A stretch of DNA of 64,000 bases from Trinickia dinghuensis (GTDB taxonomy: Bacteria; Pseudomonadota; Gammaproteobacteria; Burkholderiales; Burkholderiaceae): contig NZ_QRGA01000008.1 in NCBI RefSeq assembly GCF_003367175.1, forward strand, positions 186,001 to 250,000, read 5' to 3'. A model generated the notes under the pieces. That model was not told where the DNA came from. It saw only the letters and a program-made list of their open reading frames with translations, and ran no database searches. The position numbers were made by a program, and so were the translations under genes. The first letter of the stretch is position 1; the number at the start of each line of letters is the position of its first letter. Shown here piece after piece: positions 37,630-47,307 of this stretch.

Positions 37630-37837
37630 GAGGCCCTTGCATTCACGGTTTGATTTGAACGTCTCGAACGTCTCGAACGTACCCAAAGGGGCGGCGACCG
37701 CGGCGCATGTTCCCCTTCCGAGGTTGGCCGAATCTTCGCACAGAAAACCGCCTCGTCAGACAGGGAAAATACGGAGTACGGTGCAATCGGCAATTTCGGT
37801 GCCCGGCCCGATCGGATTGGCGAGTTTCGAAAAGAAA

Positions 37838-39568
37838 ATGGCCGACGATGCTAATGACTGGCTATCCGGCGTGGACGATCATCCGACCCAATCGTTTCAT
37901 TTTCTTGAACCTATGCCGAACGCCAACCCGGGAGACGGGGCTCACCCCGCCTCTTGCGCACACGCCTATCCGCTGTTGATCAAGCAGCTCCTGCACACTC
38001 CGCTCGCGGTTCGGCCGCAGCAGGAAATCGTCTATCGCGACCAGGTCAGAATGACCTATTCGACGCTGCGCGAACGCATCGGGAGGTTGGCCGGCGCGCT
38101 GGCATCGCTCGGCGTGAAAGCCGGAGACGTCGTGGCGGTCATGGACTGGGACAGCCACCGCTACCTCGAAAGCTACTTCGCCGTTCCGATGATGGGCGCG
38201 ACGCTGATGACGGCGAACGTGCGTCTCAGTCCCGATCAGATCGCGTATACGCTCGATCATTCGGGCGCGAGCGTCGTTCTGGTCAATGCGGATTTCCTGC
38301 CGTCGTTCGAGCCGCTGCGCGAGCGGCTTCCGAAACTCACGGCCGCGGTGCTGATCGACGACAGCGGCGCGATGGCCATGCCGGAGGGCTTCGCCGGCGA
38401 GTATGAGCAACTGCTGGCGTGCGCGTCGCCCGAGTTCGTCTTCGGCGACTTCGACGAGAACACGGTCGCCACCACGTTCTACACCACCGGGACGACCGGA
38501 TTGCCGAAGGGCGTCTACTTCACGCATCGGCAGATCGTGCTGCATACCCTCGCGACGATGGGCGCGCTCACCAGCGCGTCGGAGCAGGGCCGCATTCATC
38601 GCGAAGACGTCTATATGCCGATGACCCCGATGTTTCATGTGCATGCATGGGGCATCCCGTACATCGCCACGCTGCTCGGGGTGAAGCAGGTTTATCCGGG
38701 ACGTTATTCGCCGGAGTCGCTGATCGAACTCGCCGTGCGCGAGAAGGTGACGTTTTCGCACGGGGTTCCCACGCTGCTGAGCATGGTCTTGTCGTGCCCC
38801 GCGAGCGAAGCGGCCGATTTGCGCGGCTGGAAGATCATCGTCGGCGGGTCGGCGCTTCCTCATTCCTTGGCGCAAGCCGCCCTGGCACGAGGCATCGACG
38901 TATTCGCCGGGTACGGCATGTCGGAAACCTGTCCCGTCCTCACCATCTCGCAGGTCGGCACGATCTCGGACGGCGATCCGGCCACCGATCTCGACCTTCG
39001 TACGCGCGCGGGCCTGCCGATCCCGCTCGTCGAAGTGCGCATCGTCGACGAGCAGATGCGCGACGTCGCGCGCGACGGGAATAGCAGCGGCGAAGTCGTC
39101 GTGAGAGCGCCATGGCTGACGCAAGGCTATCTCGGCAACCCGGCCGCGTCGGATGCGCTGTGGGCGGGCGGCTATCTGCACACGAACGACATCGGCACGA
39201 TCGACGGCAACGGCTACCTGCACATCACGGACCGCCTCAAGGACGTGATCAAAACGGGCGGCGAGTGGGTGTCGTCGCTCGAACTCGAAGATCTGATCTC
39301 GCGGCATCCGGCCGTCGGCGAAGTCGCCGTGATCGGCGTGAGCGACGCCCGCTGGGGCGAGCGCCCGTTGCCCCTCGTCGTGCTCAAGCCCGGCGAATCG
39401 GCCGACCTGCAGTCGATACGCGCGCACCTCGGCAAGTACGCGGCCAACGGCGTCATTTCCCGGTACGCGATCCCCGAGCGGGTGATGTTCGTCGAGGCCA
39501 TCGAGCGGACGAGCGTCGGCAAGATCGACAAGAAACTGCTTCGCGCCAGGTACCGCGCCGGTCCATAG
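37838..39568 (+). CDS. Fatty acyl-CoA ligase (AMP-binding enzyme)
   Basis: 576 residues. FYTTGTTGLPKGV is the AMP loop, GYGMSETCPVL the adenine motif, DRLKDVIKTGGEWVSSLELE the hinge, and RTSVGKIDKKLLR the catalytic Lys. It is related to medium/long-chain acyl-CoA synthetases such as AlkK. The ATG at 37838 follows AAAAGAAA; start choice is moderate. It may be controlled by the divergent AraC regulator, whose family often senses fatty acids. Confidence 0.87.
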   Translation: MADDANDWLSGVDDHPTQSFHFLEPMPNANPGDGAHPASCAHAYPLLIKQLLHTPLAVRPQQEIVYRDQVRMTYSTLRERIGRLAGALASLGVKAGDVVAVMDWDSHRYLESYFAVPMMGATLMTANVRLSPDQIAYTLDHSGASVVLVNADFLPSFEPLRERLPKLTAAVLIDDSGAMAMPEGFAGEYEQLLACASPEFVFGDFDENTVATTFYTTGTTGLPKGVYFTHRQIVLHTLATMGALTSASEQGRIHREDVYMPMTPMFHVHAWGIPYIATLLGVKQVYPGRYSPESLIELAVREKVTFSHGVPTLLSMVLSCPASEAADLRGWKIIVGGSALPHSLAQAALARGIDVFAGYGMSETCPVLTISQVGTISDGDPATDLDLRTRAGLPIPLVEVRIVDEQMRDVARDGNSSGEVVVRAPWLTQGYLGNPAASDALWAGGYLHTNDIGTIDGNGYLHITDRLKDVIKTGGEWVSSLELEDLISRHPAVGEVAVIGVSDARWGERPLPLVVLKPGESADLQSIRAHLGKYAANGVISRYAIPERVMFVEAIERTSVGKIDKKLLRARYRAGP

Positions 39569-39606
39569 GCCCACCGGTCGTTCATACGCTGTTCCAACGC
39601 TCCCGA

Positions 39607-39626
39607 GGACATCGGCTCCGATGTCC
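39607..39626 (+). terminator. Hairpin after the acyl-CoA ligase gene
   Basis: GGACATCG and CGATGTCC form an 8-bp stem with a GCTC loop, 38 bp after the stop; a weak T-run (CCTTT) follows at a distance. Possible terminator. Confidence 0.4.
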
Positions 39627-39650
39627 CCGGAGGGACTCCTTTCGCCCTCG

Positions 39651-39694
39651 CTTCAACCCAGCCTTAACCCAGCTTTAACCCGGCTTCAACGCAA
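39651..39694. repeat. Four 11-bp phased direct repeats upstream of the porin
   Basis: CTTCAACCCAG, CCTTAACCCAG, CTTTAACCCGG and CTTCAACGCAA follow one another with an exact 11-bp period, ending 40 bp before the porin start. Helically phased repeats like this are used by OmpR/PhoB-type response regulators; the regulator is not known. Confidence 0.6.
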
Positions 39695-39734
39695 TCAGCC
39701 GGACCACCTTAAAACTCACTAGAGGAGACAACTC

Positions 39735-40820
39735 ATGCGGTCGCAACATCGTTGTATTTCCGGATCGTTCCTGCTCGGCGCCTTGTTGGGCAGCATCGGC
39801 ATCACCGCGCATGCGCAAAGCAACGTCACGCTTTACGGCATCGTCGATGCGGGAATTCTCTACACCAGCAAAACGCGCGATGGGGCCACCGGCGCGAACG
39901 ACGGCCGTCAAATCGGCCTGATCACCGGCGGCTCGAGCGCTTCGTTTTTTGGCCTGAAGGGTACGGAGGATTTAGGCGACGGCCTCAAGGCGATTTTCCA
40001 GTTGGAAAGCGGGATCGATGTTTCGAATGGCGGATTCGCGGATTCGAACGGGAATTTCTTCGGGCGTCAGGCGTGGGTCGGCATGACGGGCGGCTTCGGT
40101 ACCGTCAAGGCCGGTCTCCAATATTCGCCGTTCGCGCTATCGATCATCACAACCGATCCGCGCAGCGTGTCCTACTTCGGCAGCGGCGTACCGATCGCGA
40201 TCGGCCGCGTCCTGGTGACAGGCGTCTACAACGCGAATGCGATCTCCTATACGAGCCCGCGGATCGCAGGTCTGCAAGGCAGTGCGATGCTGGCAATGGG
40301 CGGCACCGCCGGCAACTTTCAGGCCGGACGGCAATATTCGGGACGTTTGAATTACCAGTTCGGTCAATTCACGATCGACGCGGCCATGTATAGCGGCAAT
40401 CCCGGCGGCTCCGCCGCGTCGACGCCCACGCCCAGCACGGTGGCCTTCTCGGGCCGCACGATCGGCGCCGCCTATCGCTTCGATGCGTTGACGGTCAAAG
40501 CCGTATTCGCCAACTACAAGATCGCCGGTTCGTTCGATAGCCGTGTCTTCGGCGGCGGCCTCAGCTACGACGTGACGCCTGCCGTGAATGTCGACGCCGG
40601 CGTCTGGCTGACGCGAGACGGCAACGATTCGAACAATCATTCGATCATGGCCGCGACGGGCGTGCGATACAGCTTGTCGAAAGCCACCTCGCTCTACGGC
40701 CAGCTCGGCTTCGTCGACAACCACGGTCTGATGGACACGGGCCTGTCCACCAACGACGCGCTCTATGGTGTCAAAGGGTCCACGTTCGGCGCCGATATCG
40801 GCATTCGCCACTCGTTTTGA
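39735..40820 (+). CDS. Gram-negative general porin (OmpC/Omp32 type)
   Basis: 361 residues. Signal peptide about 1-28 (TAHAQ), then SNVTLYGIVDAGILY, the standard opening of beta-proteobacterial porins, GLKGTEDLGDGLKAIFQLE, and a terminal GIRHSF with the final Phe needed for barrel assembly. It forms a trimeric diffusion pore. AGAGGAGA lies before the ATG; phased repeats upstream suggest regulation. A strong terminator follows. Confidence 0.92.
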   Translation: MRSQHRCISGSFLLGALLGSIGITAHAQSNVTLYGIVDAGILYTSKTRDGATGANDGRQIGLITGGSSASFFGLKGTEDLGDGLKAIFQLESGIDVSNGGFADSNGNFFGRQAWVGMTGGFGTVKAGLQYSPFALSIITTDPRSVSYFGSGVPIAIGRVLVTGVYNANAISYTSPRIAGLQGSAMLAMGGTAGNFQAGRQYSGRLNYQFGQFTIDAAMYSGNPGGSAASTPTPSTVAFSGRTIGAAYRFDALTVKAVFANYKIAGSFDSRVFGGGLSYDVTPAVNVDAGVWLTRDGNDSNNHSIMAATGVRYSLSKATSLYGQLGFVDNHGLMDTGLSTNDALYGVKGSTFGADIGIRHSF

Positions 40821-40896
40821 TGTCTAGGCCGCGTCGGCGGCCGGCAACATCGACGCCCCGCCGCCGGCGTGCTGTAAGGAGTAAAACGTAAGGCAC

Positions 40897-40932
40897 AAAA
40901 AAGGGGGCCGCACTTCGAACAGTGCGGCCCCC
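40897..40932. terminator. Strong bidirectional terminator
   Basis: GGGGGCCGCACT (40903-40914) and AGTGCGGCCCCC (40921-40932) form a perfect 12-bp stem with a 6-base loop. An A6 tract at 40897-40902 becomes the U-tract for the minus-strand MFS transcript. It separates the convergent porin and MFS genes. Confidence 0.85.
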
Positions 40933-40953
40933 TAATTCGTTTACTTCCTCGCT

Positions 40954-42273
40954 CTATCGATTTCTTCTAACGGCAACGAGCAATACGATACCCGAGAGCA
41001 CGAACGTAGCCGTGAGCAGCATCAGGCTCGTGTAGGGGCCGCCGGTCTTGCCGTTGACCCAGATCACCGCCGGCGGCATCGAAGCGGCGCCCAGATTGCC
41101 CAGCGAGCTGACGAGCGCAATCCCCGCCGCCGCCGTCTTCTTCGGCAAATACTCGCTCACGATCGTGAAGAACAACGGGGTAAGCGCCATGACGCCGACC
41201 ATCATCACGCACAGTCCGATCAGCGAAGGCACAAACGTGCCTTTGACGACGGCCGTGACGGCGAGCCCGAGCCCGGCCAGCACGGTGGCAAGGGCGAAGT
41301 GCCAGCGGCGCTCGCCAAGACGATCCGAGCTTCGTCCGATCAGCCCCATGCCGACGATGCCGCACACGCTCGGTAACGCGGAGTAGATGCCAACCCAAAA
41401 AAGATCGGCGATACCCCAGCTCCTCACGAGGCTCGGCATCCAGAACAGCATCGCGTAGACGGATCCGATGAACAGAAAATAGACCAAGGACAGCGCGTAG
41501 ATCTTCGGATCGCGCAGCATCGCGCCGTACGAGCCGTGATTCGCGTTCGAGACGAATTTGCGCTCGGTGTCGAGTTCGTGGGCAAGCGCGGCTTTTTCCG
41601 CGGCGGTGAGCCATTTGGCTTGCTCGGGGCGATCGACGAGAAAGAAGTAGACGACGATACTGAGCAGCGAAGCCGGCACGCCGCTGAGAACGAACAGCCA
41701 TTGCCAGCCGTGCAGACCCGCCACGCCGTTCATCCCTCGCATGATCGCGCCCGCGGCGGGCGGCATGGCAATGAGGGCCACCGACGGCGCCATCAAGAAC
41801 GCGGAAATGATCGATCCCCGCCGTTGCGATGGAAACCAGTACGTGAGGTAGAGAACCACGCCGGGAAAGAAGCCCGCTTCGAAAGCGCCGACGAGAAAAC
41901 GCAGACCGTAGAACGTCGCCTCGCTGCGTACGAACATCATGCCGGCACTCGCCGCGCCCCAGCAGATGAGAATGCGGATCAACGTCTTGCGCGCGCCGCT
42001 CTTTTGCAGCATCAGATTGCTCGGGACTTCGAACAACAGATAGCCGACGAAGAACAAGCTCGCGCCGATGCTGTAAGACAGATCGCTAAACGGCAGCGTC
42101 TGCTTCATCTGCAATTGCGCCATCCCTATGTTCGCGCGATCGATATACGAAAATACATAGCAAATAAAAAGGATAGGAAGAATTCTCCATGTCAGTTTCT
42201 TGCCCAGCGATGTCCGCTGCGATGCATCCTCATGGAGCGCACTCGGGTGTGTGGCTGTTGGGGGATTGCTCAT
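40954..42273 (-). CDS. MFS transporter, anion:cation symporter family
   Basis: 439 residues, 12 transmembrane helices. YVFSYIDRANIGMAQLQM and GYLLFEVPSNLMLQKSGARK are characteristic of the ACS family (tartrate, phthalate, glucarate and similar carboxylates). The ATG at 42273 has AAGGAGA; the open frame to 42357 adds unrelated sequence. It is divergent from an SDR enzyme gene with a 312-bp gap. Substrate unknown, probably an organic anion. Confidence 0.87.
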   Translation of the reverse strand: MSNPPTATHPSALHEDASQRTSLGKKLTWRILPILFICYVFSYIDRANIGMAQLQMKQTLPFSDLSYSIGASLFFVGYLLFEVPSNLMLQKSGARKTLIRILICWGAASAGMMFVRSEATFYGLRFLVGAFEAGFFPGVVLYLTYWFPSQRRGSIISAFLMAPSVALIAMPPAAGAIMRGMNGVAGLHGWQWLFVLSGVPASLLSIVVYFFLVDRPEQAKWLTAAEKAALAHELDTERKFVSNANHGSYGAMLRDPKIYALSLVYFLFIGSVYAMLFWMPSLVRSWGIADLFWVGIYSALPSVCGIVGMGLIGRSSDRLGERRWHFALATVLAGLGLAVTAVVKGTFVPSLIGLCVMMVGVMALTPLFFTIVSEYLPKKTAAAGIALVSSLGNLGAASMPPAVIWVNGKTGGPYTSLMLLTATFVLSGIVLLVAVRRNR

Positions 42274-42585
42274 CGTCTCCTTGCTCCATTTTTTAGGGGT
42301 TGTCTTGCTGTGCTCGATGTGGCCGGTGCTTGGCCGGCTCGCATCCAAGGCAAGCATCTCCTAAATAAACAGCGAGTGGAATTGGCCGGACACGCCATTC
42401 ATTTTCGCTTCACGCCAATTTAATTGATCCCCTAAAATCCGCCGAATTCGCGTGTTATGGTGTGGCGCTTCATACGATAAAGTCCGCGCATTGTCAGTGG
42501 CGGTTCGAGCGATCGCGCAGAGCGCAAAGCGCAAAGCGATCTGCTTTATGCGGCATCACCTCAATCAGGCACAGGAGAATGAAAG
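42274..42585. other. Divergent promoter region
   Basis: 312 bp between the MFS and SDR genes. It should hold both promoters. An AGCGCAA repeat within a self-complementary stretch (GATCGC ... GCGATC, about 42510-42541) is visible. No gene is supported. Confidence 0.4.
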
Positions 42586-43497
42586 ATGGATCTGGAGTTC
42601 GGCGGGCGAGTTGCCGTCGTCACCGGCGCGGGAGGCGGGCTCGGCCGGCAATACGCGCTCGCTCTCGCGGCGCGCGGCGCCAAGGTGGTCGTGAACGACG
42701 TCGGCGGCGGCGTGAACGGTGCCGAGGAATCGAACGGCGCGGCGATGCTCGTCGCGAATGAGATACGGAGCGCCGGCGGCGACGCGATCGCCAACTGCGC
42801 GTCGGTGACCGACTTCGCCGAAGTCGAGGACATGGTCGCCGTCGCGATGCAGGTCTGGGGACGCGTCGATATTCTCGTCAACAACGCCGGCATCCTGCGC
42901 GACAAAAGCTTCGCCAAGATCGACCTGGACGACTTCCGCTCGGTGCTCGACGTTCATCTGATGGGCTCGGTCAACTGCACCAAGGCGGTCTGGGCGGGCA
43001 TGCAAGCACAGGGATATGGCCGGATTCTGTTTACGACATCGTCTTCCGGCTTGTTCGGCAACTTCGGGCAGTCGAATTACGCGGCGGCCAAAATGGCGTT
43101 GGTGGGGCTGATGCAGACGTTGTCCATCGAAGGCGCGAAGCACGACATCCGCGTCAACTGCCTTGCGCCGACTGCGTACACGCGGATGACGGAAGGCATG
43201 TTGGATCATCGTGCGGCGGAACTGCTGACGCCCGAAGCCGTCGTCCCGGCCATGCTCGTGCTCGCTCACGAGCGCGCGCCCAGCCGCGCGATTCTTTGTG
43301 CCGGCGCCGGCACCTTCGAGGCCGCGCACATCACGCTGACGGATGGCGTCCATCTGGGAGTCGACGCCGACGTCGCCAACCGGCTCGCGCAATCGTTGGG
43401 CCGCGTAATGTGCCGCGACGGTTCGTTCGTTCCCGAGAGCGGAAGCGTCCAGGGATTGAATGAAATCGAAAAGGCCGCCGCTTCCGGAATCAATTGA
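42586..43497 (+). CDS. Short-chain dehydrogenase, 3-hydroxyacyl-CoA dehydrogenase type
   Basis: 303 residues. The cofactor loop GAGGGLGRQYA, NNAG, catalytic Ser in TTSSSGLFG and YAAAK are intact. NDVGGGVNG and the ILRDKSFAKI segment match the dehydrogenase part of peroxisomal multifunctional enzyme 2 and its bacterial relatives, which act on 3-hydroxyacyl-CoA. AGGAGAA precedes the ATG. No hydratase or thiolase is adjacent, so the pathway is not clear. Confidence 0.87.
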   Translation: MDLEFGGRVAVVTGAGGGLGRQYALALAARGAKVVVNDVGGGVNGAEESNGAAMLVANEIRSAGGDAIANCASVTDFAEVEDMVAVAMQVWGRVDILVNNAGILRDKSFAKIDLDDFRSVLDVHLMGSVNCTKAVWAGMQAQGYGRILFTTSSSGLFGNFGQSNYAAAKMALVGLMQTLSIEGAKHDIRVNCLAPTAYTRMTEGMLDHRAAELLTPEAVVPAMLVLAHERAPSRAILCAGAGTFEAAHITLTDGVHLGVDADVANRLAQSLGRVMCRDGSFVPESGSVQGLNEIEKAAASGIN

Positions 43498-43508
43498 TCG
43501 ACGAAGAA

Positions 43509-43541
43509 AACGGCACGTGCTGCCAAGCAGCGCATGCCGTT
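43509..43541. terminator. Hairpin between convergent genes
   Basis: AACGGCA (43509-43515) and TGCCGTT (43535-43541) close a stem that continues inward with one mismatch to about 14 bp. It lies 12 bp after the SDR stop and before the convergent esterase end. Confidence 0.45.
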
Positions 43542-43600
43542 CAGTGTTCGGGGCGTCCGGGTCAACCGCTAACCCGAATCGCCCCTTCCCTTCTCTCGGA

Positions 43601-45292
43601 TTACTGTGCCGTGACTTGCAGTTGCGTCGGCGACGCGTTCCACACAACCTTCGACGGAAAGTTCGCCCACGGGACACCCACGGCCAGCGTATTCGGATTG
43701 CCCGTCTTCGCGAAGGCCGCGAGGCTCGCGATCATGGCATCCGACAGCGCCTCGCGTCCGAGTTTGTTCGCGTTGCCATACGCGAAGGAAAACACGTTTT
43801 TATCGAAGTTGCCGAAGATGAACGGCAGATCCAAGGCATGCGTCGCGCCGTAGACGGTGTTGAACGGCGCCGGCTCTTGCGCCCAGTCGAAGCGGTAGTA
43901 CCAGACCTTATTGGGTTGCTGCAAAGCCAGCGACGTCAGTTCCACCGCCACAGGCGTAAGAAAAACGGTGTCCGTCGTCAACGCGCTCAGCGCATTCCAC
44001 CCGAACGGCAGTGCCGTCACCGGCAGATAGCGGGCGTTGATCAAGTCTGCGTCGGTCAGCGTGGCCGGAGCGTTCGGATCGAAATTGTATTGGATGGTGA
44101 AACGGTCGTAGTCGTCCGGCTTGAAGCCCGAGACACCGCTGGCGGTGAGCGTGCCGAACAAACCGCCGAACAGCGTGCCTTCGTTCTTCGTATTGCCGGC
44201 GAGCACAGGCACCTTCTGATATCTCCCGAACGCGAGCGCCAGAAGCGAGTTCGTCGGCATAACAGCGCCGTCCTCGATCGGTGCGGGCGGGTTGCCCAAC
44301 TGCGGGTTCGCAATCACCACGTTCAGCAGTTCATCGGGCGAGATGCCGCGCAGGTACGCGGCAATCTGCGCATCCGTCTGGGTCGCGAGCCAAGCCAGTG
44401 CCGACGGGGTGTCGGTCGCCTTGCCGTCGGCGATGACGATCGCGGTGAGCAGCGCCTGCGAGTACGTCTGCGCCGTTAGCCGCGATGAGGTGATGAGACC
44501 ACCGCTCAGCGGTACGGCCTTCTGAAAGAGCCCTGCGGACAGCGGCGAAACCAGCAGTGCCCACACATTGACCGCGCCGGCAGACTGCCCCATTACCGTC
44601 ACGTTGTTCGGATCGCCGCCGAAAGCCGCGATATTGTTTTTGACGAACTTCAGCGCCTGCTGTTGATCGAGCAGCGCGAAGTCGCCGGAATCGGCTTGCG
44701 CATTACCCGTCTTCAGTTGCGGCAGGTCGAGCCAGCCGAGAACACCCAAGCGGTAATTGATCGTGACCACGATCGCATTGGCCTTCTTCGCGAGCACCTG
44801 TCCGTTGTAGATCGGGTCGCCGGAATAACCCATGATGTTGCTGCCGCCATGGATGAAGAAGATGACCGGGAGCGGGCCTTGGGCATTCGCCGGGCTCCAG
44901 ATATTCATCGTCAGGCAGTCTTCGCTACCCACGGGCTTGCCGAAACTGTCGCGCACGGAAAGACCGTACGGTGCGTCGTTCGGGGCCGGGCTGAAGTAAG
45001 CCCCTGCTTGAGCGCACGAGTGGCCGAACCGCTGCGCGGCGCGCACGCCCGGCCACGGCGCCGGATCGACGGGCGGCATCCATCGCAGCGAGCCGACGGG
45101 TGGCTTCGCGTAAGGAACACCAAGCCATGCGTAGGTCCCGGTCGCGGCGCTGTGATTCACGCCCTGGACGGCGCCGAACTGGGTGATTCGCTCAGTGGAT
45201 GCGGGGTCATTGACGTCGCCGGCATAGGCAGCCGCCGATAATGCGAAGGCGAGCGTGAACAGCGCCACGCCAGCGCGAAGGGCTCGAATCAT
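43601..45292 (-). CDS. Secreted carboxylesterase type B
   Basis: 563 residues. A signal peptide (1-24, SAAAYAG) is followed by the carboxylesterase/cholinesterase fold: SEDCLTMNIWSP, oxyanion hole FFIHGGSN, nucleophile elbow GQSAGAVN, an acidic residue in GNTKNEGTLF and the His in YGATHALDLPF. It hydrolyses carboxylic esters, probably in the periplasm or outside. GGAGA lies before the ATG at 45292; the longer frame to 45682 has no support. Confidence 0.9.
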   Translation of the reverse strand: MIRALRAGVALFTLAFALSAAAYAGDVNDPASTERITQFGAVQGVNHSAATGTYAWLGVPYAKPPVGSLRWMPPVDPAPWPGVRAAQRFGHSCAQAGAYFSPAPNDAPYGLSVRDSFGKPVGSEDCLTMNIWSPANAQGPLPVIFFIHGGSNIMGYSGDPIYNGQVLAKKANAIVVTINYRLGVLGWLDLPQLKTGNAQADSGDFALLDQQQALKFVKNNIAAFGGDPNNVTVMGQSAGAVNVWALLVSPLSAGLFQKAVPLSGGLITSSRLTAQTYSQALLTAIVIADGKATDTPSALAWLATQTDAQIAAYLRGISPDELLNVVIANPQLGNPPAPIEDGAVMPTNSLLALAFGRYQKVPVLAGNTKNEGTLFGGLFGTLTASGVSGFKPDDYDRFTIQYNFDPNAPATLTDADLINARYLPVTALPFGWNALSALTTDTVFLTPVAVELTSLALQQPNKVWYYRFDWAQEPAPFNTVYGATHALDLPFIFGNFDKNVFSFAYGNANKLGREALSDAMIASLAAFAKTGNPNTLAVGVPWANFPSKVVWNASPTQLQVTAQ

Positions 45293-45681
45293 GGAGTGTC
45301 TCCGGGGTTGGAATTTATTCGGCCCAACAATGACACCCTCATTGGCATGCGTCATTGGCGAGTTTCGCCAATCCTTTTTCGAAATCCGCCATCCTGCGCG
45401 GGCGCCTCGATCGACGTCCCGCCGTCCATGCCGACCTTTATCCACAGTTTCTGTGGAGGGCCCTGGGGATAACGTCTGCGCAAGCGCGCCAAGTCCTTGT
45501 TCGGCTGAGAAAAAGTACTCACGCTCGTCCGTTGCGCGCCAAGCACGGCCTGAATCCCGACACCCGGGAGCGAAGCGCGAGCGCGCCCGCCGGCGCCGTC
45601 CCCCGCTCGCGATAGAATTCGCACATTCGCACGCAGTCGTGCAGACTCGAAAACACGCTTTTTGAAAACCACCCCACGCCA
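45293..45681. other. 389-bp divergent intergenic region with a DnaA-box-like palindrome
   Basis: No gene is supported. At 45438-45446 TTATCCACA is an exact DnaA-box consensus. It overlaps the hairpin CCACAG-TTT-CTGTGG (45442-45456), and GGATAA at 45467-45472 mirrors the TTATCC. This could be an intergenic repeat element or titration site. Confidence 0.5.
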
Positions 45682-46740
45682 ATGAACTCGATCGCCGCCA
45701 GAAACCGTCACTACCTAATCGGCCCAGCCGTCCTGCTCACGATCGCCGTGTGCGGCTTGTTCTACGTCAAGTGGCTCCCCTACTACAACCGTGCGTTCGT
45801 GGCGGCAAGCCATCACGCGATCGGCAATTCGATTCTGATGGGGACGGCGGACGCTCCGCCCGCGGCGTCATGGAACGCAGCGCTGAGCTACGCGATCGCC
45901 TACGGCAAGGCGATTTGGCAGGCGATGGTATTGGGGCTCTTGCTGGGCTCGGCCGTGCAGGCGTTGATTCCGGCGCGCTGGATCTTGCGTGCGCTGGGTA
46001 AAGGCGGCTTCGGCAGCGTGATGACGGGCGCGGTCATGTCGTTGCCCGGGATGATGTGCACGTGCTGCGCGGCGCCCGTCGTCGCCGGGTTGCGCGCGTG
46101 TCGCGCCGCCCCCGGCGCGGCGATTGCGTTCTGGCTCGGCAATTCGCTGCTCAATCCGGCCACCCTCGTCTTCATCGGCTTCGTGCTCGGCTGGCAATGG
46201 ATGGGGCTGCGGCTCGCGCTGGGCCTCGTATTGGTGCTGGGCATCGGCTATCTCGTCGAGCGTACGGCAACCGTTCAGGAAGCCGACGCGGCGCAAAATG
46301 CGCTCGACCAGATCAAGGTCGACGAGGATACCGGCGTCATGTTCGTACGCTGGTTGAAGATTCTCGCGCGCATGACCGCGCGTCTGATTCCCGAATACAT
46401 CGTGCTCGTGTTGCTGATGGGCGCCGCGCGTGCTTGGCTCTTCCCCCACATCGGCCCCGGCGTCGATGCCAGCCTCCCGTGGATCCTGGCTTTCGCCGTC
46501 GCGGGCGCGCTGTTCGTCATTCCCACCGCGGGCGAGGTGCCGATCATTCAAGCGATGTTGTCGCTCGGCATGGCGACAGCCCCCGCCGCCGCGCTGTTAC
46601 TGACGCTGCCGCCCATCAGCGTGCCGTCGCTGGCGATGCTCGGCCGTTCGTTCCCGCCAAGGATTCTCGCGTTGACCGGCGTATGCGTCGTGTTGGGTGG
46701 GGTCGTCGCGGGTGTGATTGCGATGACGGTCGGGTTGTGA
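45682..46740 (+). CDS. Permease of the DUF318/ArsP_1 family
   Basis: 352 residues with eight to ten transmembrane helices. MSLPGMMCTCCAAPVVAGLR contains the cysteine cluster of this family and IPTAGEVPIIQAML a second conserved segment. Relatives include putative permeases and organoarsenical exporters (ArsP); the paired Cys suggests metal or thiol chemistry, but the substrate here is unknown. There is no obvious ribosome site before the ATG. Confidence 0.8.
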   Translation: MNSIAARNRHYLIGPAVLLTIAVCGLFYVKWLPYYNRAFVAASHHAIGNSILMGTADAPPAASWNAALSYAIAYGKAIWQAMVLGLLLGSAVQALIPARWILRALGKGGFGSVMTGAVMSLPGMMCTCCAAPVVAGLRACRAAPGAAIAFWLGNSLLNPATLVFIGFVLGWQWMGLRLALGLVLVLGIGYLVERTATVQEADAAQNALDQIKVDEDTGVMFVRWLKILARMTARLIPEYIVLVLLMGAARAWLFPHIGPGVDASLPWILAFAVAGALFVIPTAGEVPIIQAMLSLGMATAPAAALLLTLPPISVPSLAMLGRSFPPRILALTGVCVVLGGVVAGVIAMTVGL

Positions 46741-46747
46741 GCATGCC

Positions 46748-46769
46748 GCGGACTTCGGGGGTAGTCCGC
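46748..46769 (+). terminator. Hairpin after the permease gene
   Basis: GCGGACT and AGTCCGC form a 7-bp stem with an 8-base loop, starting seven bases after the permease stop. A TATAAT hexamer at 46782-46787, just beyond it, may be the -10 of the next transcript. Confidence 0.4.
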
Positions 46770-46821
46770 TCGAGCTGACTCTATAATGCGCTCTCATCAT
46801 ACAAATAAGAGGGCCAATATA

Positions 46822-47306
46822 ATGCCAAATAGATATGCGGCGGAGCGCGGCATTCCGACTGCTCCCATGTGTGGAAAATCAAAAATCTCGCTTCGATTTG
46901 ATGGTCGCTATTTGACTATGACGGGCGCGCCTGTACGGTCGTATGCAGCGGTTTCAGGCCGCCCGGTCGACTCCGGCGCCTTCGATTATTCCGCGTCTCG
47001 ACAGCGCGAGAGTAGAACAGGTCCAATTCCCGCCGGGCAGTACTGGGTCGAGCCTTCGCAATGTGGACCAATCACTTCTTTAGCTTGGCACCTCGGGCCG
47101 CATGGGGTGACCACCGCCTTACGATTCACGTCTACCCTGGTACTCAGACGTTCGACCGCGGCGGCTTCTTCATCCACGGTGGCACGCATCCCGGCAGCGC
47201 TGGATGCATCAATCTGCATGCCGACATGGAAAAGTTCGTCCGCGACCTAGCCACAGCGGCGGCCGGCTCGGCAAGTTGCTACATTCCACTCACGGTTGCT
47301 TACTGA
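46822..47306 (+). pseudogene. Tlde1-like (DUF2778) L,D-transpeptidase gene with a frameshift
   Basis: Frame one from 46822 encodes SKISLRFDGRYLTMTG and GPIPAGQYWVEPSQ, the N-terminal half of DUF2778/Tlde1 proteins. The rest of the same domain (WTNHFF, WGDHRLTIHVYPGTQ, then FFIHGGTHPGSAGCINL with the catalytic His and Cys) is in another frame, open from 47061. The join is at about 47055-47062 and needs one base lost or two gained. Tlde1 proteins are type VI secretion effectors that attack peptidoglycan peptides. No T6SS or PAAR genes are in the window. A sequencing error cannot be excluded. Confidence 0.7.
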
Positions 47307-47307
47307 A

